Shown here: piece after piece, positions 56,159-63,999 of the stretch
How positions within the stretch are numbered: position 1 is the stretch's first letter
Layout: each line of letters opens with the position of its first letter
NCBI GenBank assembly: GCA_002364755.1
Contig: DEZI01000027.1
Coordinates: 157,054-221,053, forward strand
DNA length: 64,000 bases
Source: Stenotrophomonas maltophilia
Lineage (GTDB): Bacteria > Pseudomonadota > Gammaproteobacteria > Xanthomonadales > Xanthomonadaceae
Direction of reading: 5' to 3'
The notes under the pieces: model-generated
What the model saw: only the letters and a program-made list of their open reading frames with translations
Database searches by the model: none
Told to the model about the DNA's origin: nothing
Program-made: the position numbers and the translations under genes

Positions 56159-56475
56159 GGCGTGCCTCCGGCCAGCAGGGTTTCCACGGCCTGGTCCAGG
56201 CGCAGGCTGACCACGGCCGGGGTTGCACCGGCATCGTTGATCGAGACGCGCACGTCGCGCAGGGAATGGCGCTGGGCAAAATCGGCGATGACCGCCTGCC
56301 AGATGGTGCCGAAGCCCTGCGCGGCGGTGATGATGCGCACCGTCATCGCACCGTCCTGCGCGGCGGGTTCCAGCAGGATTTCCAGGTTGCCCGAGGCGAG
56401 CACGCCCACCAGCACCGCATCGCGCGGGAACTGCACGGGGGTACGGCCGTCGAATCGATAGTCGAGGGTTTCCAT
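56155..56475 (-). CDS. mdcC: Malonate decarboxylase acyl carrier protein (subunit delta)
   Basis: A 106-residue acyl carrier protein. Ser28 in VLASGNLEILLEP matches the serine that carries the triphosphoribosyl-dephospho-CoA group in other MdcC proteins. It shuttles acetyl and malonyl thioesters between MdcA and MdcD/E. Ten bases separate it from mdcA. Confidence 0.93.
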   Translation of the reverse strand: METLDYRFDGRTPVQFPRDAVLVGVLASGNLEILLEPAAQDGAMTVRIITAAQGFGTIWQAVIADFAQRHSLRDVRVSINDAGATPAVVSLRLDQAVETLLAGGTP

Positions 56476-56485
56476 GCTCAGCCCC

Positions 56486-58129
56486 TTACCAGTTGCGGAA
56501 GCGCTTGGGCGGGTCGTACAGGCCGCCGGACCAGCGCACCAGGTCCTTCACCGAACGCGCGGCCAGCAGGTCTCGGCTGGCATCGCGCGGCGAGATGCCG
56601 AGATCTTCAGGACGACGGATCACGCCGCGGTCGCGCAGGTTTTCCACCATCGCGCGGTCACGGCCGAGGCCGACGGCGGTGTAACCGGAGACGCCGCGGA
56701 TCGCCTGTTCGCGTTCCTCCGGCGTGCGGCACAGCAGCAGGTTGGCGATCCCTTCCTCGGTCAGCACGTGGCTGACGTCGTCGCCGTAGATCATCACCGG
56801 CGGCAGCGGCATGTCCGCGCGCTCGGCCAGTTCCCAGGCATCGAGGCGTTCAACGAAGGCCGGCGCCATGTGCTCGCGGAAGGTTTCCACCATCTGCACC
56901 ACCAGCTTGCGCCCGCGCGGCATCTCGCCCGGCCGCGCGGCCTGCTGGCCGGCCTTGATCCAGGCATCGCTGGCGTGGCGGCGGCCGCGTGCATCGGAGC
57001 CCATGTTGGGTGCGCCGCCGAAGCCGGCGATGCGGTCGCGGGTGGCGGTGGAGCTGTTGCCCTGCAGGTCGATCTGCAGGGTCGAGCCGATGAACATGTC
57101 GCAGGCATACAGGCCGGCGGTCTGCGAGAACGCGCGGTTGGAGCGCATCGAACCGTCCGCGCCGGTGAAGAACACATCGCCACGTGCGGCGATGTACTTC
57201 TCCATGCCCAGTTCCGAGCCGAACGAATGCACCGATTTGACGAAGCCCGATTCGATCGCCGGAATCAGTGCCGGGTGCGGGTTCAGCGCCCAGTGCTGGC
57301 AGATCTTGCCCTTCAGCCCCAGCGATTCGGCATAGGTGGGCAGCAGCAGTTCGATGGCCGCAGTGTCGAAGCCGATGCCATGGTTGAGGCGGTTGACGCC
57401 GTACTCGGCGTAGATGCCCTTGATGGCCATCATCGCCATCAGCACCTGGATCTCGGAGATCTGTGCCGGGTCGCGGGTGAACAGCGGTTCGATGTGGTTC
57501 GGGCGCGGCGCCTGCACCACGAAGTTGACCCAGTCAGCGGGGATATCGACGCGGGGGAGGGTGTCGACGATTTCGTTGACCTGGGCGATGACAATGCCGC
57601 CACCGAAGGCGGTGGCCTCGACGATCACCGGAGTGTCTTCGGTGTTTGGGCCGGTATAGAGGTTGCCGTGGCGGTCGGCGGCCTGCGCGGCGACCAGCGC
57701 CACGCGCGGGGTGAGGTCGATGAAGTAGCGGCCGAACAGTTCCAGGTAGGTGTGGATGGCACCGATCTGGATGCGTCCCTCGGCCACCAGGTTGGCCAGC
57801 CGCACCGATTGCGGTCCGGAGAACGAGAAGTCCAGCTTCGACGCGATGCCGCGCTCGAACACATCCAGGTGCGAGGGCAGGGACAGCACCGACTGCACCA
57901 TGTGCAGGTCGTGCACGCGGGCGGGGTCCAGATCGGCGAGGGACTGGGCGAGGAAATCGGCCTGCTTCTGGTTGTTGCCCTCCAGGCAGACCTTGTCGCC
58001 CGGTTCCAGCAGGGCGTGCAGCAGTTCGGCCACATCCGCGGCGGCGACCTCGCGGCCCCTGGCCCAGGGCGCGACCCGTTCCAGGCGGGCCTGGCGGCTG
58101 CGTTCCAACGTGTCCCAGCTCGGGTTCAT
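56486..58129 (-). CDS. mdcA: Malonate decarboxylase subunit alpha (acetyl-S-ACP:malonate ACP transferase)
   Basis: A 547-residue CoA-transferase-like subunit that swaps acetyl for malonyl on MdcC. Marks: GDKVCLEGNNQKQADFLAQSL, HDLHMVQSVLSLPSHLDVFERGIASKLDFSFSG, EATAFGGGIVIAQVNEIV, RLNHGIGFDTAAIELLLPTYAE and GFVKSVHSFGSELGMEKYI. ATG 58129 is the first conserved start; the longer frame would run through a palindrome and a terminator. First gene of mdcACDEGBH. A biotin subunit is absent, so this is the soluble, biotin-free type. Confidence 0.95.
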   Translation of the reverse strand: MNPSWDTLERSRQARLERVAPWARGREVAAADVAELLHALLEPGDKVCLEGNNQKQADFLAQSLADLDPARVHDLHMVQSVLSLPSHLDVFERGIASKLDFSFSGPQSVRLANLVAEGRIQIGAIHTYLELFGRYFIDLTPRVALVAAQAADRHGNLYTGPNTEDTPVIVEATAFGGGIVIAQVNEIVDTLPRVDIPADWVNFVVQAPRPNHIEPLFTRDPAQISEIQVLMAMMAIKGIYAEYGVNRLNHGIGFDTAAIELLLPTYAESLGLKGKICQHWALNPHPALIPAIESGFVKSVHSFGSELGMEKYIAARGDVFFTGADGSMRSNRAFSQTAGLYACDMFIGSTLQIDLQGNSSTATRDRIAGFGGAPNMGSDARGRRHASDAWIKAGQQAARPGEMPRGRKLVVQMVETFREHMAPAFVERLDAWELAERADMPLPPVMIYGDDVSHVLTEEGIANLLLCRTPEEREQAIRGVSGYTAVGLGRDRAMVENLRDRGVIRRPEDLGISPRDASRDLLAARSVKDLVRWSGGLYDPPKRFRNW

Positions 58130-58154
58130 CGACCGGCTTCCGATTGGTGTTGGG

Positions 58155-58173
58155 ATAATTACGTCATAATTAT
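58155..58173. promoter_or_regulatory. AT-rich palindrome before mdcA, candidate GntR operator
   Basis: ATAATTA-CGTCA-TAATTAT, a perfect 7-bp inverted repeat 25 bp before the mdcA start, in a genome of high GC. Position and symmetry suit the operator of the GntR/FCD regulator at 49841. Confidence 0.7.
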
Positions 58174-58200
58174 GGAGCGGTGTGCAACCCGCAGCGCAGC

Positions 58201-58229
58201 AAAAAAAGGGCCCGCACGCAGGCGGGCCC
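58201..58229 (-). terminator. Rho-independent terminator of the siderophore receptor gene
   Basis: On the minus strand: stem GGGCCCGC / GCGGGCCC (plus-strand arms 58208-58215 and 58222-58229) followed by seven T residues. It stops transcription from the receptor gene before the mdc promoter. Confidence 0.9.
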
Positions 58230-58235
58230 ATTCAT

Positions 58236-58357
58236 GTAGGCCACGACCGTTGGTCGTGGCAGTGCGGGGGAGGCAAGTGCCGACCAACGGTCGGCCCCAC
58301 CGGGATTGCGCCCGGTGTGGGGTCAGAGCCCTTTCCTGCGGAAAGGGATACGACCCC
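58236..58357. repeat. Repeat patch: GTAG palindrome, ACCAAC hairpin and GGGGTC element
   Basis: Three hairpins in a row: GTAGGCCACGACC/GGTCGTGGC at 58236-58261; the CCGACC-AAC-GGTCGG hairpin at 58277-58296; and the second-family element with stem CCCTTTCC / GGAAAGGG bounded by GGGGTC and GACCCC at 58319-58357. All lie in the 3' region of the receptor gene. Confidence 0.75.
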
Positions 58358-58372
58358 GGGCATGCGGCGACC

Positions 58373-60562
58373 TTAGAACTTCCAGCGCAGGCTGGCCGCC
58401 ACGAAGCGCGGTTCGCCGTAATTGTTGTAGTCCAGGTTGGCCCAGTAGGTCTTGTCCAGCGCGTTGCGCACGCTCAGCGTCGCCGTCCAGTTGTCGCTGA
58501 TGCGGTAGTTGGCGTTGAACTGCACCAGCGCATAGGCCGGCTGGTTCACCGTCACCGTGCCGCCCAGCGGGTAGGGGATGTTGTAGCCCTGCACCTTGCT
58601 CTGCCACTGCACGCCGGCGCCGACGCTCAGGCGGTCGAGCACGCCGGGCAGGCGCACCTGGGTGTTCAGCTGCAGCAGGTCCTCGGCCGGGTTCGCGTAC
58701 AGCAGGTCGGTCGCGGCGCGCGTGACCTTGACGTGGGTGAAACCGGCATTGACCGTCCAGCCGGGCAGGATCTCGCCGTTGATGTCCATTTCCCAGCCGC
58801 GCGCCTTGGTGCCGTTGATACCGATGTAGGCCGAGCTGCCATCGCTGAGCGAACCGTCCGGCACGCTCATGTCACGCACCGCGTAGTTGTCCTGCTTGGC
58901 TTCGAACACCGCCGCATTGGCGGTCAGGCGGCCGTCGAACCACTGCGTCTTGATGCCCGCTTCGACGTTGGAACCCTGCACCGGCGCCAGCAGGTTCTCG
59001 TTCCTGTCCTTGTAGTTCTGCGGGTTGAAGATCTCGGTGTAGCTGGCGTAGACGGACACGTCCGGGGTGATGTCGTAGACCAGGCCCACGTACGGCGTGA
59101 CTTCGTCGCTGACCTTGTACGCACCGCTGGTGCCGGTGTACGCGCCGGTGGCGTTGTAGGCGCGGGTGCGGGTTTCCCAGCGGCTCAGGCGTGCGCCGGC
59201 GATCAGCGCCAGCGGGTCGGCCAGGCGCAGGCGGGTGGCCAGGTACACGCCACTCTGTGTGGTCCTGGCCAGGCGGCGCGCACCGGTGCGGGTGTAGGTC
59301 ACCTCGGAGATGTCGCCGTTCCAGTCGTAGATGTTGGGGATGTAGTAGCAGCGCTCGTTACCGCAGCGCGCCCAGTCGCTCGGGAAGTTCAGCGTGGTGG
59401 TGTGGGTGGTGGCTTCCAGGTCCGACCACTGCGTGCCAAGGGTCACGTCGTGCTCCTGGCCCCACAGGCTGAAGGTGCCGGTCAGGTAGGCATCGACGTT
59501 GCGGCGGGTGTCTTCGGCATCGCCGGCGGCGGCGCGCAGGAAGATGCCCGAGCCGTCCACCGGGTTCGGGTTGCCGGTGCCGTACAGGCGCACGTTCTGC
59601 ACGTTGCCGCGGGTGTAGGAGGTGTTGACCTTCAGCAGCCAGTCGTCACCGAAGCGCTGCTCGAGGTTGGCGAACACGGTGCTGGTTTCGCGCTGCCAGT
59701 AGCTCCACTTCGGCGACACGTTGGTCGAGCGCGGCAGGTGGGCGAAATTGCCCTGGCTGTCGAAGAACGGCACGGTGCCCCAGGTCGAACCCACCGGGTT
59801 GTTGTCCTGGGTCTGGTAGCCGACGGTGACCGTGGTGCTGTCGGTCAGGTCGCCTTCCAGCACGGCCATGCCGGCCATCTTGTTTTCCTTGTAGCGGTCG
59901 TAATAGAAATCACGATCGGTATAGGCGGCGACCACGCGGCTGCGGAAGCGGCCATCGGTGGTCAGCGGCGCGGTCACATCCGCCTCCATGCGGCGGTAAT
60001 CCCAGCTGCCGGCGCTGACCGAGAACGAGGCGTCGAATTCCTTGCCCGGGCGCTTGCGCAGCAGGTTGACCGTGGCCGACGGAACGCCGGCGCCGCTGAG
60101 CAGGCCGTTGGCACCGCGGATCACTTCCACGCGGTCGTAGAAGGCGGTGTCGTATTCCTGGTTGGTCGAGCCGCTGTAGGTGGGGATGCCGTCGACCTGG
60201 AAATCGGTGATGGCGAAACCACGCGCGTAGTACAGCGGGCGCTGGGTGTCATAGAAGGACACACTGACGCCGGTGACGTTGCGCATCACGTCGTTGATGC
60301 TGAACAGCGATTCGTTCTGCAGTCGCTCCAGGCCGATCACCGTCGACGACTGCGGGGTTTCCTGCAGCGTGATCGGCAGGCGGGTGGTGCTCGACGGCGG
60401 TGCCGCCTGCTCGGCGCGCACGCTCACCCGGTCCAGGGTCTTGGCGTCGGAGGCATCGGCGGCAGCAAACGCGCTGGGCGCCGCCAGCAGGGACAGCGAC
60501 GAAAGCAGGGCCGCCGGCAGCAGCGCGCGGCGGGGCAGGCGGTTATGCAGGGTCAAGGACAT
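58373..60562 (-). CDS. TonB-dependent siderophore receptor
   Basis: A 729-residue outer-membrane receptor with a signal peptide (LLPAALLSSLSLLAAPSAFA). It has no N-terminal signalling domain. The plug begins LQETPQSSTVIGLERLQNESLFSINDVMRNVTGVSVSFYD, with YYARGFAITDFQVDGIPTY and YDRVEVIRGANGLLSGAG, which are typical of ferric-siderophore receptors (FhuE/FpvA/FoxA group). The barrel ends in WKF. Ligand unknown. The AT-rich region 115-150 bp upstream looks like an iron-controlled promoter. ATG 60562 has a weak ribosome site. Not related in function to the neighbouring mdc or mqo genes as far as can be seen. Confidence 0.92.
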   Translation of the reverse strand: MSLTLHNRLPRRALLPAALLSSLSLLAAPSAFAAADASDAKTLDRVSVRAEQAAPPSSTTRLPITLQETPQSSTVIGLERLQNESLFSINDVMRNVTGVSVSFYDTQRPLYYARGFAITDFQVDGIPTYSGSTNQEYDTAFYDRVEVIRGANGLLSGAGVPSATVNLLRKRPGKEFDASFSVSAGSWDYRRMEADVTAPLTTDGRFRSRVVAAYTDRDFYYDRYKENKMAGMAVLEGDLTDSTTVTVGYQTQDNNPVGSTWGTVPFFDSQGNFAHLPRSTNVSPKWSYWQRETSTVFANLEQRFGDDWLLKVNTSYTRGNVQNVRLYGTGNPNPVDGSGIFLRAAAGDAEDTRRNVDAYLTGTFSLWGQEHDVTLGTQWSDLEATTHTTTLNFPSDWARCGNERCYYIPNIYDWNGDISEVTYTRTGARRLARTTQSGVYLATRLRLADPLALIAGARLSRWETRTRAYNATGAYTGTSGAYKVSDEVTPYVGLVYDITPDVSVYASYTEIFNPQNYKDRNENLLAPVQGSNVEAGIKTQWFDGRLTANAAVFEAKQDNYAVRDMSVPDGSLSDGSSAYIGINGTKARGWEMDINGEILPGWTVNAGFTHVKVTRAATDLLYANPAEDLLQLNTQVRLPGVLDRLSVGAGVQWQSKVQGYNIPYPLGGTVTVNQPAYALVQFNANYRISDNWTATLSVRNALDKTYWANLDYNNYGEPRFVAASLRWKF

Positions 60563-60676
60563 GGTGGGCTCGAGGGTTGGAAGCGGGGAAGGGTGGCGAC
60601 AGTCGTCCAGTACCCGGGGCGACGGCTTCGGGCACATCAGGTCCATCTGGGAGGGCGCAGTCGCTGCGCAGGGCGC

Positions 60677-60715
60677 AAATGTAAATAATTCTTAACAACA
60701 TTACAATTCGTATCA
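60677..60715 (-). promoter_or_regulatory. AT-rich promoter region with Fur-box-like sequence
   Basis: Read on the minus strand it contains GATACGAATTGTAATGTTG and AAGAATTATTTACATTT, which loosely resemble overlapping NAT(A/T)AT hexamers of Fur sites. It is the only AT-rich patch before the receptor gene. The match is partial. Confidence 0.5.
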
Positions 60716-60752
60716 GTGGAAATGGGCGTCCCGGCGCCGGGCACCGCCTTCT

Positions 60753-60812
60753 GTAGAGCCGAGCCTATGCTCGGCTGCATTTGGCTGGAGCCGAGCATTG
60801 GCTCGGCTCTAC
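60753..60812. repeat. SMAG/REP inverted pair
   Basis: Plus copy 60753-60776 and minus copy 60789-60812, arms AGCCGAG/CTCGGCT with GTAG heads outermost, 71 bp from the mqo stop. Confidence 0.85.
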
Positions 60813-60883
60813 ACCAGGGAGCCGCCCAAATACGAACGGCCACCCGAAGGTGGCCGTCCGTGTAATGCAGCGGGCAAGCAGGC

Positions 60884-62572
60884 TTACAGCGCCTGCAGCT
60901 CCTCGTTGCCGTTGCGCTTTTCCGGCGCGGCCGGCGCAGCGGCCGGGGCCAGCGCCGGCGTCGCACCGGCTTCCACCGGCACGTCCAGATACGGCAGGTG
61001 CAGGGTCTGGCTGGTCTGCGTGCGGATCTCGTTGGTCAGCGCGGCGCTGTCATTGAGCTTGCGCCCGTACGACGGCACGATCCCGCGCAGGCGGGTTTCC
61101 CAGCCGGCCTTCATCTGTTCCGGGAAGGCCTTGGCCATCAGGTCGAGCATGATCGGCGGCGAGGTCGAGGCACCCGGCGAGGCACCCAGCAGGGCGGCCA
61201 GGGTGTGGTCCTTGTCGGTCACGATCTCGGTGCCGAACTGCAGCACCGGGCCCTTCAACGGATCGCGCTTGATGATCTGCACGCGCTGGCCAGCCGTCAC
61301 CAGCTTCCAGTCAGTGGGCTTGGCGTTGGGGAAATACTTGACCAGCTCGGCCTGGCGATCGGCATCATCCAGGCGCGCCTGGGCAATCAGGTACTGCACC
61401 AGGTCCAGGTTGTCCTTGCCCACCGACAGCATCGGGCCGACGTTGTTGTGGTTGACCGACGAATACAGGTCCCACCACGAGCCGTGCTTGAGGAACTTGG
61501 TGCTGTACAGGGCGAAAGGCCCGAACAGGATCACCGGCTTGCCATCGAGCTTGCGCGCATCCAGGTGCGGCACCGACATCGGCGGCGAACCGGTTTCGGC
61601 CATGCCGTAGGCCTTCACGTGGTGGCGCGAGGTCACGTCCGCGCCTTGGAAGGCGAGGAACTGGCCGCCCACCGGGAAGCCGGCGTAATCCTTCGATTCG
61701 GGAATGCCGGACATCTGCAGCAGCTTCAGCGCGGCGCCACCGGCACCGATGAACACGAAGCGGGCATGGGTGGTGGTCTCGGTGCCGGCCTTGAGGTCCT
61801 TCACCGTCACGTTCCAGCTCTTGTCGGCGTTCTGCCGCAGCGCGCGCACTTCATGTTCCAGGTGCAGGCCGAAGTTCGGGCTGCGCTGCAGGCCGGCGGT
61901 CAGCTGGCGGGTGATGACGCCGAAGTTGACGTCGGTACCGAGCGGCATCCAGGTCGCAGCGACCTTCTGCTTCGGGTCGCGGCCTTCCATCAGCAGCGGT
62001 GCCCACTGCTTGATCTGCGCCGGATCCTCCGAGTACTGCATGCCGTAGAACAGCGGATTTTTCACCAGCGCCTGCTGGCGCTTGTGCAGGTAGGCGATGT
62101 TGTCATCGCCCCAGACGAAGCTCATGTGCGGGGTCGGGTTGATGAAGTCGCTGGGCTGGCTCAGCCGGCCTTCCTTCACCTGGTGCGACCAGAACTGGCG
62201 CGAGACCTCGAACGATTCGGCGATGCCGACCGCGCGCTTGGTCTCGATGCTGCCGTCGGGCAGTTCCGGGGTGTAGTTCAGTTCGGCGAATGCCGAGTGG
62301 CCGGTGCCGGCGTTGTTCCAGCCGTCCGAGCTTTCGCCGGCGACGGTGTCGAGCCGCTCGTAGACCTGGATGTTCCAGTCCGGCTGCAGTTCCTGCAGGT
62401 AGGTGGCCAGGGTGATGCTCATGATGCCGGCACCGACCAGGACGACGTCGACCGGCTTGTCATTGCTGGCGGCGGGCACCGAGCGCTGGGTCAGCGGCCA
62501 GTACAGGAACAGCGCGGCGGCCAGCAACAGCAGCACGAGCAGGGCGATAAGAGCCTTGCCAAATTTCTTCAT
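60884..62572 (-). CDS. mqo: Malate:quinone oxidoreductase, membrane-anchored
   Basis: A 562-residue FAD enzyme of the citric acid cycle that oxidises malate to oxaloacetate and passes electrons to quinone. The N-terminus has one membrane helix (ALIALLVLLLLAAALFLYWPL) before the FAD motif VDVVLVGAGIMSITLATYLQEL. Family blocks include NAGTGHSAFAELNYTP, FINPTPHMSFVWGDDN, ARFVFIGAGGAALKLLQ and ALLGASPGASTSPPIML. The Ala/Pro-rich tail after LPYLDVPVE is unusual. ATG 62572 starts the helix. The anchor suggests firm attachment to the inner membrane; many Mqo enzymes are only peripheral. Confidence 0.93.
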   Translation of the reverse strand: MKKFGKALIALLVLLLLAAALFLYWPLTQRSVPAASNDKPVDVVLVGAGIMSITLATYLQELQPDWNIQVYERLDTVAGESSDGWNNAGTGHSAFAELNYTPELPDGSIETKRAVGIAESFEVSRQFWSHQVKEGRLSQPSDFINPTPHMSFVWGDDNIAYLHKRQQALVKNPLFYGMQYSEDPAQIKQWAPLLMEGRDPKQKVAATWMPLGTDVNFGVITRQLTAGLQRSPNFGLHLEHEVRALRQNADKSWNVTVKDLKAGTETTTHARFVFIGAGGAALKLLQMSGIPESKDYAGFPVGGQFLAFQGADVTSRHHVKAYGMAETGSPPMSVPHLDARKLDGKPVILFGPFALYSTKFLKHGSWWDLYSSVNHNNVGPMLSVGKDNLDLVQYLIAQARLDDADRQAELVKYFPNAKPTDWKLVTAGQRVQIIKRDPLKGPVLQFGTEIVTDKDHTLAALLGASPGASTSPPIMLDLMAKAFPEQMKAGWETRLRGIVPSYGRKLNDSAALTNEIRTQTSQTLHLPYLDVPVEAGATPALAPAAAPAAPEKRNGNEELQAL

Positions 62573-62725
62573 GGGAATGACTTGGGCGTGGGGAAGGGGG
62601 CAGGATGCGCGCTGGGACAGCAAATGGCTTGAAGAAACAATGCCTTGCAGCAACCTGGCACGATTTTAACCCGATCCGGTCCGGTTTTGATGCAATGCAG
62701 CATTCCGCTCCCCGGCGTCACGTGC

Positions 62726-63172
62726 TCAGACCAGTTCCAGGATCTCGTCGCCCGCCTGGTCCACCTCGCCGGTGGCCTGCCAGCCCAGGTGCCGGTAGAA
62801 ACCGTGCGAACGCGAGCGCGGATCGGCCGAGCAGGCCAGGAACAGGCGGCGATGGCCGGCGGCGCGGGCGAGTCCGACCACCTCCTGCAGCAGGCGCTGG
62901 CCGATGCCGCGGCCTTCGTAGTCCGGCAGCAGCGCCAGCACCAGCACCTCGCCACTGTCGCGGTCGGCGAAGCCGTAGCCGACCACCGTGCCGTCGTGCT
63001 CTGCGATGCGGCCGACGAAATCGCCCTCGGCGATGCCTGCCGCCCAGCTTTCCGCGGTGATGCCCAGTTCGGCCAGCTGCGCGGCGTTGAAGGCGTTCTC
63101 GCGGGTACGCCCCCGCAGGTCGATGCAGGCAGCCGCATCAGTGGCAAGGGCGGGGCGGTAGTGGATCGTCAT
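62726..63172 (-). CDS. GNAT family N-acetyltransferase
   Basis: A 148-residue acetyltransferase. The acetyl-CoA loop is LALLPDYEGRGIGQRLLQEVVGLA and the C-terminal strand block is HRRLFLACSADPRSRSHGFYRHLGWQATGE, both standard for GNAT. It probably acetylates a small molecule or amino group; the substrate cannot be told. GGAACC lies just before ATG 63172. It is followed upstream by a SMAG element and a membrane protein gene on the same strand. Confidence 0.9.
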   Translation of the reverse strand: MTIHYRPALATDAAACIDLRGRTRENAFNAAQLAELGITAESWAAGIAEGDFVGRIAEHDGTVVGYGFADRDSGEVLVLALLPDYEGRGIGQRLLQEVVGLARAAGHRRLFLACSADPRSRSHGFYRHLGWQATGEVDQAGDEILELV

Positions 63173-63185
63173 GCAGGTTCCTTCG

Positions 63186-63208
63186 GTAGCGCCGGGCCAT
63201 GCCCGGCG
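63186..63208 (+). repeat. SMAG/REP palindrome
   Basis: Plus-strand copy with GTAG head and arms GCCGGGC / GCCCGGC in the 43 bp between two minus-strand genes. Confidence 0.8.
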
Positions 63209-63215
63209 GAAGCAT

Positions 63216-63800
63216 TCAATCACTGCCGATGGTGAAGTACTCCGCGGCGAAGTAGCCCACCTGGTACGCCAGCGCCACCCCGGCCAGCACCACCTGCGCG
63301 CGCGCCGTGCGCAGGTTCCAGCCCAGCACGCAGACCACCAGCATCAGCGCCGTGTGCAGCGGATACGCCTCGCCCAGCAGCCGCCAGCGACTCTGCCCCT
63401 TGATCGCGGTATCCACAAGATCCAGAAGCGTCAACGTGGCGATCACGCTGAAGATCCAGCGCCGGCGCTGCATCAGGTAGGCGCCGTAGCTGCTGAAATC
63501 GCGCAGGTCATCGGGAAACAGCAGGGCGCACAGCAGGAACCACGTGGCGCAGTAAGCGATCACGAACAGATAGATCTCGAAGGTCCACTGGTGCACCTGG
63601 ATCAGGCGGAATTCCCACCACCAGAACGTCACCAGCGAGACCAGCGTCCACGCCACCCAGCACAGGTGCAGGGCCGAACAGCCACGCCGCTGCGGGTGCT
63701 CGATGATCTGCGCCAGCCCCTTCAGCAGCGTGGTGATCGACAGGCCCAGGATGATGCCCATCACCACGCGGATATGCAGGAACACCGGATCGGTCTGCAT
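63216..63800 (-). CDS. Hypothetical multi-pass membrane protein
   Basis: A 194-residue protein with about five helices (VVMGIILGLSITTLLKGLA, LCWVAWTLVSLVTFWWWEF, IYLFVIAYCATWFLLCALLF, WIFSVIATLTLLDLVDTAI, ALMLVVCVLGW). Charged loops such as IEHPQRRG and FPDDLRDFSSYGAYLMQRRRW lie between. No family name was recognised. ATG 63800 gives the first helix close to the start; the longer open frame runs over repeats. Confidence 0.75.
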   Translation of the reverse strand: MQTDPVFLHIRVVMGIILGLSITTLLKGLAQIIEHPQRRGCSALHLCWVAWTLVSLVTFWWWEFRLIQVHQWTFEIYLFVIAYCATWFLLCALLFPDDLRDFSSYGAYLMQRRRWIFSVIATLTLLDLVDTAIKGQSRWRLLGEAYPLHTALMLVVCVLGWNLRTARAQVVLAGVALAYQVGYFAAEYFTIGSD

Positions 63801-63860
63801 CGCCCAGCCCCCAGAAGGTCGGATGCCGCGATGCTGGCACAGAAACCAGCCCCAAAAAAT

Positions 63861-63920
63861 GGGGTCAGAGCCCGTTGCGCGGCAACGGGATCCGCCCTCG
63901 TGCCGACCAACGGTCGGCAC
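63861..63920. repeat. GGGGTC element and ACCAAC hairpin
   Basis: A second-family element with stem CCCGTTGC / GCAACGGG at 63861-63898, followed at once by the GTGCCGACC-AAC-GGTCGGCAC hairpin at about 63900-63920. The same two elements also stand next to each other at 58277-58357. Confidence 0.7.
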
Positions 63921-63999
63921 CCACCACCAGCAGCACCATCAGCAGCACCATCAGCAGAAGCATCATCAGCAGAAGCATCATCAGCAGCAGGTTCCAACA
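63865..63999 (-). CDS. Possible C-terminal end of a membrane protein cut by the window edge
   Basis: In one minus-strand frame the last 135 bp read WNLLLMMLLLMMLLLMVLL..., a solid hydrophobic helix, then GADRWSARGRIPLPRNGL and TGA. The helix is encoded by a short tandem repeat and the tail by dispersed repeats. It may be a true gene end or a chance frame; the start lies outside the window. Confidence 0.3.
   Translation of the reverse strand, partial: CWNLLLMMLLLMMLLLMVLLMVLLVVGADRWSARGRIPLPRNGL
63923..63990. repeat. Short tandem repeat (CAGCAGCACCAT / CAGCAGAAGCATCAT units)
   Basis: Two units of CAGCAGCACCAT followed by two units of CAGCAGAAGCATCAT and a final CAGCAGCAG. Units are multiples of three, so length change would keep a reading frame. 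It is a candidate for slippage. Confidence 0.7.

Larger units (their letters stand above)
60563..60883. other. Gap upstream of the siderophore receptor
   Basis: 321 bp. It holds the receptor promoter region and an inverted SMAG pair; no gene was seen. Confidence 0.6.

Noticed and set aside
56474..60688. 1404-residue open frame on the plus strand
   Set aside because: It runs antisense through mdcA and the siderophore receptor, both of which are well supported. It has no domain and crosses a terminator and repeats.
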